NCBI GenBank assembly: GCA_023548195.1 | Contig: JAJHZJ010000754.1 | Coordinates: forward strand, 496,001-560,000 | Source: Bettongia penicillata ogilbyi | Lineage: Eukaryota; Chordata; Mammalia; Diprotodontia; Potoroidae | Direction of reading: 5' to 3' | Length of the DNA: 64,000 nucleotides | In this document: in pieces, positions 46,661 to 58,054 of the stretch | Numbering within the stretch: the stretch's first letter is position 1 | How the letters are laid out: each line of letters opens with the position of its first letter | The notes under the pieces: generated by a model | Told to the model about the DNA's origin: nothing | Databases searched by the model: none | What the model saw: only the letters and a program-made list of their open reading frames with translations | Position numbers and translations under genes: made by a program

Positions 46661-47069
46661 ACCTAGAAAGGCTGGAGAGAGAAGGGGGCGGGGCGCCCGG
46701 TGAGACTGGGCTGGGGCGGGGGAGCAGCCGGGAGAGGTTGGGGGGGGCCCGGAGGGTCCCTCCCCCTTACCCCCACACACGCAGTCACCCACACTCCGGA
46801 AGATCTGGAGGGACCTTCATTTTACGGAGGACACGGAGGCCCACAGAGATCGGGGGTCTTGGCCAAGGTCACGCTGGTGTTAGGTGGCAGGAGTCTGGAC
46901 TCCAGAGCCCGGCCAGCCTCTCCAGGGCTGTCCTAGAAGGAAGAGGCTTCTCAGCCAGTCGGGCCACAGCCGGCCTGGTTCAGCCCAGGCTATAATTTAG
47001 GACAATACTTGTATTTTTTGAATGGGCGAATGGCATTGTGTCTGAACAGCTCCCGACAGAATGTTCCTC

Positions 47070-47192
47070 ATTCATTCACTCTCACTAATTCATTCATTCT
47101 CACTCATTCACTCATTCACTCACTCATTCATTCATTCACTCACTCACTCATTCATTCACTCACTCATTCACTCACTCATTCATTCATTCATT
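47070..47192. repeat. Tetranucleotide array (CATT/CACT)n
   Basis: About 120 bases of interleaved CATTCATT and CACTCACT units ending directly at the head of a SINE. Confidence 0.92.
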
Positions 47193-47510
47193 CATGGTAG
47201 CTAGGTGGTGCAGTGAGTGGATGGAGCTCAGGGCCTGGAGTCAGGAAGAAGACCAGAGTTTTTATTATTATTACCAAACCCATTTAATTTTTAACATTTT
47301 TTTGAGTTCCAAAAGAGCTGAGTTTAAATCCAACGCAGATACTTAACTGTGTAACGCTGAGCAAGTCCCTGCCTGCCTCACTTTCCTCATCTGTAAAATG
47401 GGGGAAATAGCAGCACCTACTTTCCAGGATTATAGGGATCAAATGAGAAAATCATTGTAAAGTGCTTAAAGCAATGCCTGGGATATGGTAGACCCTTATC
47501 AGGGTAAGCA
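47193..47510 (+). repeat. Marsupial SINE split by a short insertion
   Basis: Head GGTAGCTAGGTGGTGCAGTG and CTGGAGTCAGGAAGAAGACC. An AT-rich ~75-base piece (about 47258-47330) interrupts it, after which the SINE resumes with GAGCTGAGTTTAAATCCAAC and CCTCATCTGTAAAATGGGGG. Confidence 0.85.
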
Positions 47511-48034
47511 ATTATTATCAATATTACTATTATTAAGAGGACCTACCTCCCAGTGTCATTGTGAGGCTCAAAGGAGATGTTTGTAAAGTACTTTTCAGAC
47601 TTTACAGCACTGCATGAATGCTAGTAAATATAATATTACAGATTATATGTAATTAAATGTACTTACATATATATAATCATATATATTAGCTATTCATTTA
47701 ACAAGCATACTTGTTAAATATAATAAATTGTGTAAATATAACAAACCCTACTGTGTGCCAGCAAACACCTAGTGTGCTGGGTGCTTCAGATACCCGATGA
47801 AAATGAACCAGTGCCCTGTCCTCAGGGAACTTACCTTCTATTGATAGCTCCTGGAAGTCAGGCATTGCTTCATTTTTACCTTGCATCCCTAGTGGACAAC
47901 ACAGTGCCTGTCACTCAGTTGGCACGAATGGATACTTGCTGGTCTGTACTTCTGGAAAACTCTGAGAGTGGAAAAGCTTCTTCAGGGAAATAGGTTGTAG
48001 GAAAATCACTATCACCATATGCAGATGAAATAAA

Positions 48035-48665
48035 AATTCAGAGGTAAATGAAATTACTTATCCAGGGTCACACAGTCAGATATCTGAGGTGGGATTCAAA
48101 CCCTGAGGTCCTGACTCCAACTCCTCCAAAACTGCCATACCATTTAATTAAAAAAAAAACATTTATGTATCGTCATATATCTGCCTAGTATGGATAAAGT
48201 GAGAGGCAGGGTGGTAGAATGGATAGCAAGTTAGCTTCAGTCCAGAAGACCTCCCTCAGATGTTTATTTTATAAGCTGTGTGATCCCAGGCAAGTCACAG
48301 CCTCAATTTCCTCCCCTGTAAAATGAGGCAATTGGATTCAAAGGTCTCTGCAGTCCCTTCCAGCTCTATTATCCGACGATCCTAGAGAACATGGAGTCTA
48401 ATTAAGAGGAAAGGAAACAACTATTATACAGAATAGACTGAAATGTATACAAAGGACAGATCCAGGTAAAGGACTTGAGAAATGTGAGATCACTTTTACT
48501 CAATGCTGACCACAGTCAGAGAATCAGCTGATCAATGTATTTATTAAATAAGCCCCTACTAAGATTGTACTAGGTACTAGGGATGTAAAGAGAAAAGCAG
48601 AACAGAGTCTGCCCTTAAAAAACTTACATTCTAGCAGGGGTGTATATGTAAATAGACAAAAAACA
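48035..48665. repeat. Three SINE copies
   Basis: 48035-48130 minus (CAGGGTCACACAGTCAGATA), 48195-48385 plus (GGATAGCAAGTTAGCTTCAG, CCTGTAAAATGAGGCAATTG) and 48525-48660 (TTATTAAATAAGCCCCTACT). Confidence 0.75.
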
Positions 48666-48959
48666 CCTATGTACATGGTGCTGGCTAATGAGCCCAAGTC
48701 CTTATAAGCCTAAGCAGCGTGTTCATCTGATGCTACCTTCACGTGGACTTGAGCATACGCAGACATTCTACAGACAATTCCAGGAATTTGGCTCTAGGGA
48801 CTGCTTTCTCTCCACTAGGATCCTGGCTCCAGGCACTAGATTCTCAACTCTTTTTTGCTGGCTTAACTTGATTCCAGCTGGACTCTGCTCCACTGGATGC
48901 CGCCAAGTGCCTTTATGCCAGGATGATATAGCACTTAGCACAGTGCCTGGGTGTGAGGT

Positions 48960-49690
48960 GAAACCTTAAGAGTTGTTTTAATTTGCGTTTTCCTATTTAT
49001 GACTTTGAGTATTTTCATATGGTTCTTGATCTCTTGGATTTCTTCCCCTAAAAAGTGCTTGTTCATATCCTTAGGCCATTTATCACTTGGGATCAAGTGG
49101 GAAATGGTTCTTGTTCTTAAAATTTGATTCAGTCTCCCATATATCTTAGAAATGAGACCTTTATTAGAGAAACTTGCTGCAAAGATTTTTTTCCCATGTA
49201 CCTGCTTTAGCCGAATTGGTTTTGTTTGTACAAAACCCTTTTAATTTTATGTAAGGAAAATCAAACCTTCTTTGAGCCTCTCTATCTCTTACATGGTCAT
49301 GAACTTTTCCCCTCTCCAGAAATGTCTCTGGTAATTTCTTCCTTACTCCTCTCATTTGTTTATGATGGCCAGACTTTTGTCTAAGTCACATACCCATTTG
49401 GAGATTGTCTTGGTATGTGGTGTGAGTTGTTGGTCTATACCTAGTTTCTGCCAGACTACTTTACAGTTTTTCCATCAGATTTTGCTGAATAGTGAATTCT
49501 TGACCCAAGAGCTGGAATCTTTTGGTTTGTCAAACACCACGTTATTGTGTGCCTAATCTGGCCCATTGATTGACCTCTCTGTTTCTTACTGGGCGCCATA
49601 TTGTTTTGATGATTACAGCTTTACAGCACAGATTAGGTATTGCTAGGCCCCCATCCTTCCCACATTGTGAAGTTGGCTCTTCCTTTAACT
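48960..49690 (-). repeat. L1 3' part (5'-truncated, inactive)
   Basis: The plus strand reads the reverse of L1: GAGTTGTTTTAATTTGCGTT, TTCATATCCTTAGGCCATTT, TTAGAAATGAGACCTTTATT, GATTGTCTTGGTATGTGG and GATGATTACAGCTTTACAGC. No intact reading frame. Confidence 0.8.
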
Positions 49691-49789
49691 GATGTAGCAT
49701 TCATACCCTGCTCCTGTGGAGGGGCAGGGGAGAAACAAGGGGCGCCTCTGAGTTTGCCATGTCATACCAGGATGCCAAGTATCTTATCT

Positions 49790-50800
49790 TCTCAGGTGAC
49801 TCAGTGCATAGAGTCAGGGCTCTGAGTCAGAAAGATCTGAGTTCAAATGTGGCCTTAGACACTTACTAACTGTGAGACCCTGGGAAAGTCACTTAACTTT
49901 TGTTTGCCTCAGTTTCCTTATCTGTAAAATGAAGGTAATAGCATTTTGTGAGGATCAAATGAATATTAGTGACATACTGGAAACCATCTGCAGGAGAAGA
50001 TGGGAGGAGAGGGGATCACATGTTCAGAGAAGGGCTACCTCTCCTTCTGAAACTAGAGAAATGAGGAAGTTGTGGAAGATGACGTCAAGGGGTGGTGAAA
50101 TGAGGAACAGGGGGAAAGAAGAAGCTTTTTGAATGATTTTTTAGCTATAGCACAAAGCAAAGTCCTGAGAGACTTGGGAGCAGAAGGTTTGAGAAAGTCT
50201 GGAACAGCCATTGTGGAGAGTAGGCTTGATATAATCAACGTGGTATCACGGATAGAGCTCTGGGTCTGGAGTCAAGAGGATCTGAGTTTAAACTCAGCTT
50301 CAGACCCTGCCTAGCAGTGTCACTTAACTCTATTTGCTTCAGTTTCCTCGTCTGTAAGATGAGCTGGTGAAGGAAATGGCAAACCCCTCTAGTATCTCTG
50401 CCAAGAAGATCCCAAATGGGATCAGAAGATTTGGCTGAATAACCACCACAAAATGAGGATCAGCAAAGGAGATTGCTTAGATAATTAGACCAAGAGAGAA
50501 TAGGATGGTGAAAGCAGAGAAAGGAGAGGGGATAGAGGAGAACGTGGCAGGCAACAGTACTGAATGTTGGCCAGAAGGAGACAAAGTAGGGTTATCCATT
50601 CCCAGCACTGAGGATAGTGTGAGTAAAGGCAGTGAGGCAGACAGGAAGGGCAGCAGTCGATGGAATCCTGGGTTCAAATCCTTCTTCATATACTTATTAG
50701 CTGTGTGACCCTGGGCAAGTCACAGGGCATTTCTCATTTGTAAAAAGAAAAGTTTGTACTAGATGGTTCTTCTAGTTCTAAATGAATGACCCTAAGGGCG
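49790..50800 (+). repeat. Three CORE-SINEs in one direction
   Basis: 49790-49970 (GATCTGAGTTCAAATGTGGC), 50235-50450 (CACGGATAGAGCTCTGGGTC, GGTGAAGGAAATGGCAAACC) and 50635-50800 (GGGTTCAAATCCTTCTTCAT). Confidence 0.85.
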
Positions 50801-50839
50801 ATACTGTTTGGAGGTCAGAAAAGTATCCTAAAATTTACG

Positions 50840-51055
50840 TCACTGTTGTTGTTGAGTCATTTTTCAGTCATGTCTGACTCTCCGTGACCCCATTTGGGGT
50901 TTTCTCGACAAAGATACTGGAGTGGTTTGCCATTTCCTTCTCCAGCTCATTTTTCAGACTAGGAAACTGAGGCAAACAGGGTGAAGTGACTTGTCCAGGG
51001 TCACACAACTAGATTCAACGTCCGTGCTCTGTCTGCTGTGCCACCTTGCTGATTG
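50840..51055 (-). repeat. Marsupial SINE, near full-length reverse copy
   Basis: TTGTTGTTGAGTCATTTTTC, GTCATGTCTGACTCTCCGTG, CCATTTGGGGTTTTCTCGAC and GTGACTTGTCCAGGGTCACA. A diagnostic metatherian SINE. Confidence 0.9.
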
Positions 51056-51059
51056 TCAT

Positions 51060-51680
51060 CAGAGGTGACCACTTAGGCCCAGACAGGTAAGGGGTTCTAG
51101 TCAAGGTCACCTAGTAAGTGGCAGCACTTGGATTCCATTGCTTGTCCTTCTCTGTCAAATTCACTCTTTCTTCTGCCAAGTCAGAAGGAGCAGGATCTGG
51201 GTAATGGTCTTCACCAACCTTACCACCCTGCCTCTGGCCAGTCCTAGTGGGTGGGGAAGGTGGGATATGCAAACACAATGAGATGGGAGATGGGAGGTGA
51301 CATGGAAATGTGGGCCCCCACATTTGGTTGGCAGACAGGAAAACAGCAAGCACAACTGCCTTGTAGAGGTGCTAGGGCTACAAAGAAAAAGTTCTCCAAC
51401 TCTAGCTGATGTTGCAACCAAGAATGTGGGCAGCCGTAGATGATTCCGGCCTGGCCACTCCTTGAGCAATTTGAGGCCCTGTTCTTGGCAGAGACAAACG
51501 TCCTTTGTCTGAAAGCATCTTTTATCAGTTGGTGATGGTTATTAGCACTGTCAGCCTTATTATAGAACTGATTAGGGGCCTCTATGAGCCCTTTTATTGG
51601 AGATTTCTGACTCACGAACTTTACTTCTCTCATGAACCTTTAGGATCCTCCCCTTTTCCCCCTCCAGTCTTCCTCACCTA
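51060..51680. other. Spacer, little recognised
   Basis: A SINE fragment at about 51060-51150, otherwise unassigned sequence. No gene. Confidence 0.45.
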
Positions 51681-51684
51681 GTTT

Positions 51685-52560
51685 TTTGTGTGTAGTAAAG
51701 CAAAAAGCACATTGGATTTGGAAGCTATCATTCTGACTTTGTGTGACTTTCTGTAAGTCCTTTGCCTTAGCTTGACTTCAGTTTCTTTGTCCATAAAATA
51801 AGGAGATTAGAGTAGATAACCCCTTGGACCTTTCCAGCTCAGTATTTGATGAAATAATTATGATAATAAAAATTATAATACCTAACATTCATATAGCACC
51901 TACTATGTGTGGGCCACTATGCTAAGCACTTCATAAATATCTCATTTGAACCTCTAGTTATTTTGAATTCAATACAACAGACATCTGGGAGCCACAGCCT
52001 GGAGGACAAGCCCTCTTGGGGTTCAGTCCAAGACTGATATATGATCCCCAGAGAATAAGATGAGGTGAGAACTTCCTCTACTCTTTCCACTATGGCAAGA
52101 CTGACTGGTAGGTTAAGTCTTAGGGAGTTGTCTTAATGGTCAAAGAACATGACCAGAGTTAAATGGCACACACTTGAACCCTGATCTTCTTGACTCTAAG
52201 GCTGGCCCTCTATCTACTTCCCTCACAAGTAATTGATACAGTAGAAAGAGTACTGTATCTGGAATCAGAGGGCTTCCAGCTTTGGTTTTCTCATCCATAA
52301 AATGGAGAGATTGGATTTTATGGCCTCTAAAGTCTAGATGGGACAGTGGATAAAATGTTGGACCTTGAGTTCAAATCTGACCTCAGATACTTACTAGCTG
52401 TGGGACTCTGGGCAAGTCACTGTACCCTGTTTGCCTCAGTTTCCTCAACTGTGAAATGAGCCAGAGAAGGAAATGGCAAAGCCTCTCCAGGATCTTTGAC
52501 AAGAAATCATGAGGTCATGAAGAGTCAGACATGACCGAAATGAATCTTGTCTAGCTCTTA
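51685..52560 (+). repeat. SINE cluster
   Basis: 51685-51855 (GCACATTGGATTTGGAAGC), 51870-51965 (CACCTACTATGTGTGGGCCA), 52210-52325, and 52326-52560 (GAGTTCAAATCTGACCTCAG, CCAGAGAAGGAAATGGCAAA, GAGTCAGACATGACCGAAAT). Confidence 0.82.
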
Positions 52561-53680
52561 ATCCATGCTCCTAAGCAAAGGCCAAATGGCTACTTATTGA
52601 GTACGCCATAGCAAGATTCCTTGGGCAGCTGGATTGGACTAGGTGGCCGCTGACGTGCCTTCCGACTCTGGGATTTTGTGACTTACTCTAGGCCCTAGTT
52701 TCTTCCTCTTTGGACTTGATGACCTCCACAACGTCTTCTGTTTCTAGGTCCGTGATCTTATAATCCTTGCTAGTGCAATTTGCATCTTATATAATATTTC
52801 TAGGTTTGAAAAATGCTTTCCTTATGCATAAGGTGTGTATGTGTGTGTGTATGTGTCTGTGTGTTATACTACTCACTCTGACCACCACAAAGCCCCTCCA
52901 CCTCAATCATTGCACAAGAGGGAAGGAAGGCCTACACATCTCTATTGAATCAATCCATCCAAAGCATAAACCAAGTGGGAGAAAGGTTTCGATATCTCTT
53001 TGGACTAACCAAAGTATGAAACTAGATGTAATCACTTTGGGAGGCCTGAAGTCCTTTTAAGCTATCCGATGAAAGTGAAAGGGTCATTGGGATTGAAAGA
53101 ATGATGCCTACCTTTTGGTCTATGTTTGTCTCAGAGAAGGGATTATAGCAGTCAGACTTCAGGAGAGCAGTCTTAAGGAGAAAGACCTCACCTTATTCCT
53201 GTTCCATAGGGTAACAAAGTGGAGGAGGCGTGAACTGAGAAGTAGTGTTATCCACACCACTCCCAACCCTACCCCATTGACCGAGTGACAACTTTATGAA
53301 CTTGAGAAGATTGTAAGATTTGGAGTTCCCTTCAGCTTCAGTGGTAGGGTCCCCCTCAAGCAGCAATGGGTGATGGCAGTAGCATCAGTACCAGGATCTG
53401 AGAAGTGTCCTAAAGGTAACTAGACACAGGAAAGGCAGTTACAGGATTCTATAAGGAAACTGACCCTTAGAGCCTGGCAGAAAGCTACACCCAAGGGAGA
53501 AAAGGACTTCCAGTGATCTGCAGCTGTGAATTTACCTTTTGGCTACACGAGCTTTCTAAATTTGAATCCACCTTCAACAGACATCTTGGATACAAAAGGG
53601 GAGAGAGTGCCTTGGTTTGGGGGGGGGGGTGTTTCTATGACAATTGCTTTTGTTCTGCTTGCTCAATAAATGTCCCCCTT
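52561..53680. other. Spacer, no gene recognised
   Basis: Contains a short GT run near 52835-52862, a poly-G run near 53620, and otherwise unassigned sequence. Confidence 0.45.
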
Positions 53681-53687
53681 TTATTTT

Positions 53688-54150
53688 TGTCTTTTTTTTT
53701 TTAGTTTTCAACATTCACTTTTATAAGATTTTGAATTTCAAATTTTTTTCTCCCTTTCTCCCTCCCTTCCCCAGTCTCCAAGATGATAAGCAATCCAATA
53801 TAGGCTATACATGTACAATCATACTAAACATATTTCCACATTAGTCATGTTGTGAAAGACTCAGAATAAAAGGAAAAAAATGATAAAAAAAGTTAAAATA
53901 TCATGCTTTGATCTGTATTCAGATTCCATAGTTCTTTGTCTGGATATGAATAGCATTTTCCATCATGAGTGTTTTGGAATTGTCTTAGATATTGTATTGC
54001 TGAGAAGAAATAAGTCTGTAAAAGTTGGTCATTGAACAATGTTGCTGTCACTACATACAATGTTCTCTTAATTTTATTCATTTCACTCAGCATAAATTCA
54101 TATAAGTTTTTCCAGGATTTTCTTAAATCTACCTGTTCATCATTTCTTTT
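53688..54150 (-). repeat. L1 3' end, copy A (poly-A tail at left)
   Basis: Starts with a T12 run (53691-53702, the reverse of the poly-A tail). Contains GTTTTCAACATTCACTTTTA, TACATGTACAATCATACTAA, CACATTAGTCATGTTGTGAA and TTCATTTCACTCAGCATAAA. Confidence 0.8.
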
Positions 54151-54830
54151 TTAAAAAATTAATTTGTTTTCAGTTTTCAACAATCACTTCCAAAAGTTTT
54201 AAATTTTCTCTCCCACCCTCATCCCTCCCACCTCGAGACATCGTGTAATCTTTTATGAGTGCTACACTTACATTCATATTAAATGCATTTTCACATTAGT
54301 CATGCTGCATAAAAGAATTAAAATTAATGGGAAAAGTCATGAGGAAAACCAAACCAAACCAAAATATAACACAAGAGAAATAGTCTGCTTCATTCTGCGT
54401 TCTGATTCCATAGTTCTCTCTCTAGATGTGGATGGCATTTTGCCTCAAGTCCTTTGGGAATGTTTTAGGTTCTTGCTTCACTGTGAAGGATTAAGTCTAC
54501 CAGAAAAAAAAATCCTCACACATTGTGGTTGTTACTGTGTACAATGTTCTCCTGGTTCTGCTCATTTCACTTAGCATCAGTTCATATAAGTCTTTCCAGG
54601 TTTTTCTAAAGTTCGCCTTCTCATCATTTCTTATAGCACAAGAGTATTTCATTACATTCATATCCCACAACTTGTTCAGTCATCCATTTCCCAGTTGATG
54701 GACATCTACTCAATTTCCAGTTCTTGGCCACCACAGAAAGAGCTGCTGTATATGTGAGACATTTTCCCTTTTTTATGATCTCTTTGGGATACAGACATAG
54801 TAGTGGCAAATCCCCCTTTCTAAAAGCTAA
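54151..54830 (-). repeat. L1 3' end, copy B, head-to-tail with copy A
   Basis: Repeats the copy A region in the same order (CAGTTTTCAACAATCACTTC, CACATTAGTCATGCTGCATA, TCATTTCACTTAGCATCAGT) and extends further into the element (ATTTCCCAGTTGATGGACAT, TATGATCTCTTTGGGATACA). Confidence 0.8.
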
Positions 54831-54914
54831 TTAAATCTGTCTGGCTAATTGAAAACCAATGGGGAGCATATCAGATGGAGGCTTGTGAGCAGCAACAGAG
54901 AATAAGGGAAAGGA

Positions 54915-55480
54915 GAAAGCATTTATTTAATGCCTACTATATACCAGGCTTGGTACTAAGTGCTTTTACAAATATTCTTCCATTTGATCCTCATAACAAC
55001 CTTGGAAAGTAAGTGCTATTATGATCCCCATTTAATAGTCAATGAAAGTAAGGCAAACATAGTAAGTGATTTGCTCAGAATCACAGAGATAGTAAGCATC
55101 TGAATTCAGATTTGAACTCAGGACATTTCAACCTCAGGCCCAGTGCTCTGTTGAGTGGGTTACCTAGCTGACTGAGACCAGAAAATCCTCAAACTCTTAG
55201 TTACCGCTAGAGCCCTGAGGGAAGATGTAATCTGCCACTGTTTGGGAACCTAGCCTTTAAATGTTAATGGAAATCTGGAGAAAGTAAACTCAGAAGGATG
55301 TTATACTTAAAGCAAATTGGCAGGTAGATCATTCAAGAATTTTCATCCCCATTTTACATATGAGGCAACTGAGGCTCAGAGAATTGAAGAGATTTGGCCC
55401 AATATTGTATAGCTAGTGAGTATCTTGTAGCATCATTTGAACCTAGCTCTCCTGATTCTATATCTAGAATTCTTTCCCTT
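54915..55480 (-). repeat. Two MIR/THER1-type SINEs
   Basis: 54915-55170 (TTTAATGCCTACTATATACC, GATCCTCATAACAACCTTGG, GGACATTTCAACCTCAGGC) and 55345-55480 (TATGAGGCAACTGAGGCTCA). Confidence 0.8.
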
Positions 55481-55905
55481 GCACCACAAAAGCTGCTCCT
55501 CTGCTACTTTCTACTTTTCCAGTCTTCTTATGCCTTATTCCTTTCTATGTGTTCTGCAATCCAGGTATACCGGCCTACTGGTATCCTCAAACAGGATACT
55601 ACATCTCCCATCTCACTGCCTTTGCACTGGCTGCCCCCCACACATGGAATGCCCTCCGTTTTCACCTCTGCCTCCTGGTTTCCTTCAAGACTCAAGCAGC
55701 ACCTGCTCCAGGAGCCCTTTCCCTGGGTTCCTAACTGCTGGTGTTGTCTCCTCTGGACTTACCTTGTTTCTGCTCTCTCTGCATCTTCAGATTGTCTCTC
55801 TCATTAGAATAGTGTAGATGCTCATTCCATTAGAATGTAAGATCGTTGAGGGCAGATGCTGTTTTGCATTAGCTTTTGTATCTCTGGAGTTAGCACATTC
55901 ACTAA
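55481..55905 (+). repeat. L2 LINE 3' end
   Basis: CACATGGAATGCCCTCCGTT, TTCAAGACTCAAGCAGCACC, CTCCAGGAGCCCTTTCCCTG and ATCGTTGAGGGCAGATGCTG. Confidence 0.85.
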
Positions 55906-56009
55906 ATCTAAAGGATGCACAGAAATTCAACAAGTGGAGAAGGGAAGGGAGGACATTCCAGGGGCAGGGAAAAGAGGACAATCAAAGGCATAGGATAAGC
56001 CTATTTAAG

Positions 56010-56625
56010 AGCAGCTAGAGGGTTCAATCAGGTATCGGTAAAGCCTGAGTTCAAATGCTGACTCACTTATTAGCTGTGTCACCCATCACTTATGCAGTTA
56101 GGGGTGTCATAGGCCTGGAGTCAGGAAGACTCCCTGAATTCAAATCTAGCTCAGACACTTACTAGTTGTGTGACCCTGGACAAGTCATTTCATCCTACTT
56201 GCTGCCTCAGTTTCCTCATCTGTAAAATGAGCTGGAGAAGGAAATGGCAACCCACTCTAGTATCTCTGCCAAGAAAACATCAAATCTGGATTAAAATACT
56301 TAATAGCTGTGTGACCCTGGACAAGTCACTTCACCCTATTTTCCTCAGTTTCTTCATCTGTAAAATGAGCTGGAGAAGGCAAAAGCAAACCATTGCAGTA
56401 TATCTGCCAAGAAAACCCCAAATGAGATCACAGAGAGCTGGACATGACTAAAAGAAATGAACATAAATAATCAAGTCACTTAATTGCTGCCTGCCTCAGT
56501 TTCCTCATCTGCAAAATGGAAATAATAAGAGCACCTACCTCTCAGGATTGTTGTGAGGATCACCACAAGATAATATATGCAAAATGCTCTTCAAATCTTG
56601 AAATGCTGTTTATTATTGTAATCAG
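56010..56625 (+). repeat. SINE concatemer
   Basis: Four consecutive partial copies in one direction: 56010-56100, 56110-56285, 56286-56460 and 56465-56625. The second and third share TGTGTGACCCTGGACAAGTC and GAGCTGGAGAAGG and end at matching points. Confidence 0.85.
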
Positions 56626-57496
56626 CTCTAAGAATCTGCAGGAAACCTAGATAAGATAAAATTGGAGAAGTAGGGTAGTATTTGATTGCAGAAACAATGA
56701 CAAGCAGAGTAGTTTAAACTTTGTTGGTTAGGTGATGGAGAACCATGGAAGATGCTTGAGCAGAGTCAGAAAATGTACTGAGCAATTCATAAGGAGGAAG
56801 ATTCTGGTACAAAGTGGTATGAAGAATACACGCAGTGGAAGGAAGAGGGAAGACCTGTTCTGTATCCCTGGGATGAGGATTCCTAGTAGGTAGGATTTTA
56901 AGACCACACATTTAGAGATGGAAGGCTGGTCAGTTGTAACACCAATCATGGCAGCACACCTGAGGATTGCTGTTGTGAATGATTTCAAGGGTCTAATTGC
57001 ATAGTATAATGAACTCTGTATTTACTCAGTAACAACCTAAACATTATTCAACAAAGTAAAGCATGACATTCATAGCAACATCCTTAAGTAAAACATGTCA
57101 TTCAGTCAATATATATCTCATAACAATAGTGACATCCTTAATGAATACCAAGTATCCAAGTAAAGTCCTTTTTCAAAATATCACATAATTCACCCTAGGT
57201 TACCCCTTAATCAATATTAAGTGTCCAAAAAAAGTCATCTTTCATCTTAACTCGAGGTTGGCTTCCAAGTTCCACAGCTCTTCCTCTGTGGGCTGACCAT
57301 TCCCAACTATCACCTGGATTCACGCGTAGGTAGCTCTCTGCTCCTGCTCCATGTCTCAGTTTATGGGGACTGCTCCACCATGAAGCCTCTATCTCTGGGA
57401 AAACAAAGCTCACCAGGGTAACAATAAATACTACCACACATTACCAGCACCATCATCTCAATTCACTAACAAAGATCAACAGAAGAAATCAACACA

Positions 57497-57762
57497 GACC
57501 AACAGACAGGGCTTCTGTCTGAGAAATCAATGCAGACCAACAGATGGGGCTTCTGGCTGAGAAATCAATGCAGACCAACAGAGGGGGCTTCTGGCTGAGA
57601 AATCAACAAAACCCAACAGATGGGGCTTCTGTCTGAGAAATCAACATAGACCAACAGACGGGGTTTCTGTCTGAGAAATCAACTCAGACCAACAGATGGG
57701 ACTTCAGTCTGAGGAATTAACACAGATCAACAGACAGGGCTTCCTTCTGGCTCTCAGAGGTT
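57497..57762. repeat. 38-bp tandem repeat, 7 copies
   Basis: Copies start at 57497, 57535, 57573, 57611, 57649, 57687 and 57725, with an exact 38-base period and no indels. The core reads GACCAACAGATGGGGCTTCT and CTGAGAAATCAA. A truncated copy lies at 57474-57496, and the last copy diverges after about 57745. Confidence 0.95.
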
Positions 57763-57847
57763 TTCCTCTCAGCTCTCTTCTTCTCAATGCTGGCTCACCC
57801 TTTCAACATTGGCTCTCTTCACATCTGTTTCTCTCAGTTCTGGCTCT

Positions 57848-57909
57848 CTTTATATACAGTTCTATTCAGTATCTGATTGGCTGGAGCCTATTTGCATATG
57901 ACTGATTGG
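57848..57909 (-). promoter_or_regulatory. CCAAT–octamer–CCAAT–TATA promoter module
   Basis: Two CCAATCAG boxes 29 bases apart, with an Oct-1/Oct-2 octamer ATGCAAAT between them and TATATAAAG 17 bases after the second. A start site would be expected near 57820 running leftward. Confidence 0.5.
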
Positions 57910-57928
57910 TTAAAACTCTATTTGTATG

Positions 57929-57970
57929 TGTATAAATATGTGTATATTTATACACACACATATTTATACA
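57929..57970. repeat. Perfect 15-bp inverted repeat
   Basis: TGTATAAATATGTGT (57929-57943) and ACACATATTTATACA (57956-57970) are exact reverse complements around a 12-base spacer. The DNA is AT-rich and may extrude a cruciform. Confidence 0.85.
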
Positions 57971-58054
57971 TACATTGTTTCTAGTTAAAGACTCTTGATT
58001 AATCAAAGGCAAGATTCAATCAGAGGCACTTGATTATACAAAACAAAAACAACA

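Larger units (their letters stand above)
56971..58054 (-). mobile_element. LTR-like element with promoter on the minus strand
   Basis: Bounded on the plus strand by TGTTGT (56971) and ACAACA (58054), which are 6-base inverted termini. On the minus strand: CCAATCAG (57909-57902), octamer ATGCAAAT (57897-57890), CCAATCAG (57880-57873), TATATAAAG (57856-57848), then about 60-80 bases downstream an exact 38-bp tandem array. This is a complete pol II promoter of retroviral LTR type. No target-site duplication, primer site or gag/pol was seen, so it is at most a solo LTR. The part downstream of the TATA box is unusually long for an LTR. Confidence 0.5.

Noticed and set aside
45160..46661. Open frames of 494 codons (+), 480 codons (-) and others through the ERP29 promoter array
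   Set aside because: They exist because a GA-rich tandem repeat has no stop codons. Translations are Gly/Arg/Glu or Pro/Ser/Leu strings without domains, and the region overlaps a promoter and a known first exon.
57474..57762. CRISPR-like regular array
   Set aside because: The 38-base units are contiguous with no unique spacers, and the genome is vertebrate.
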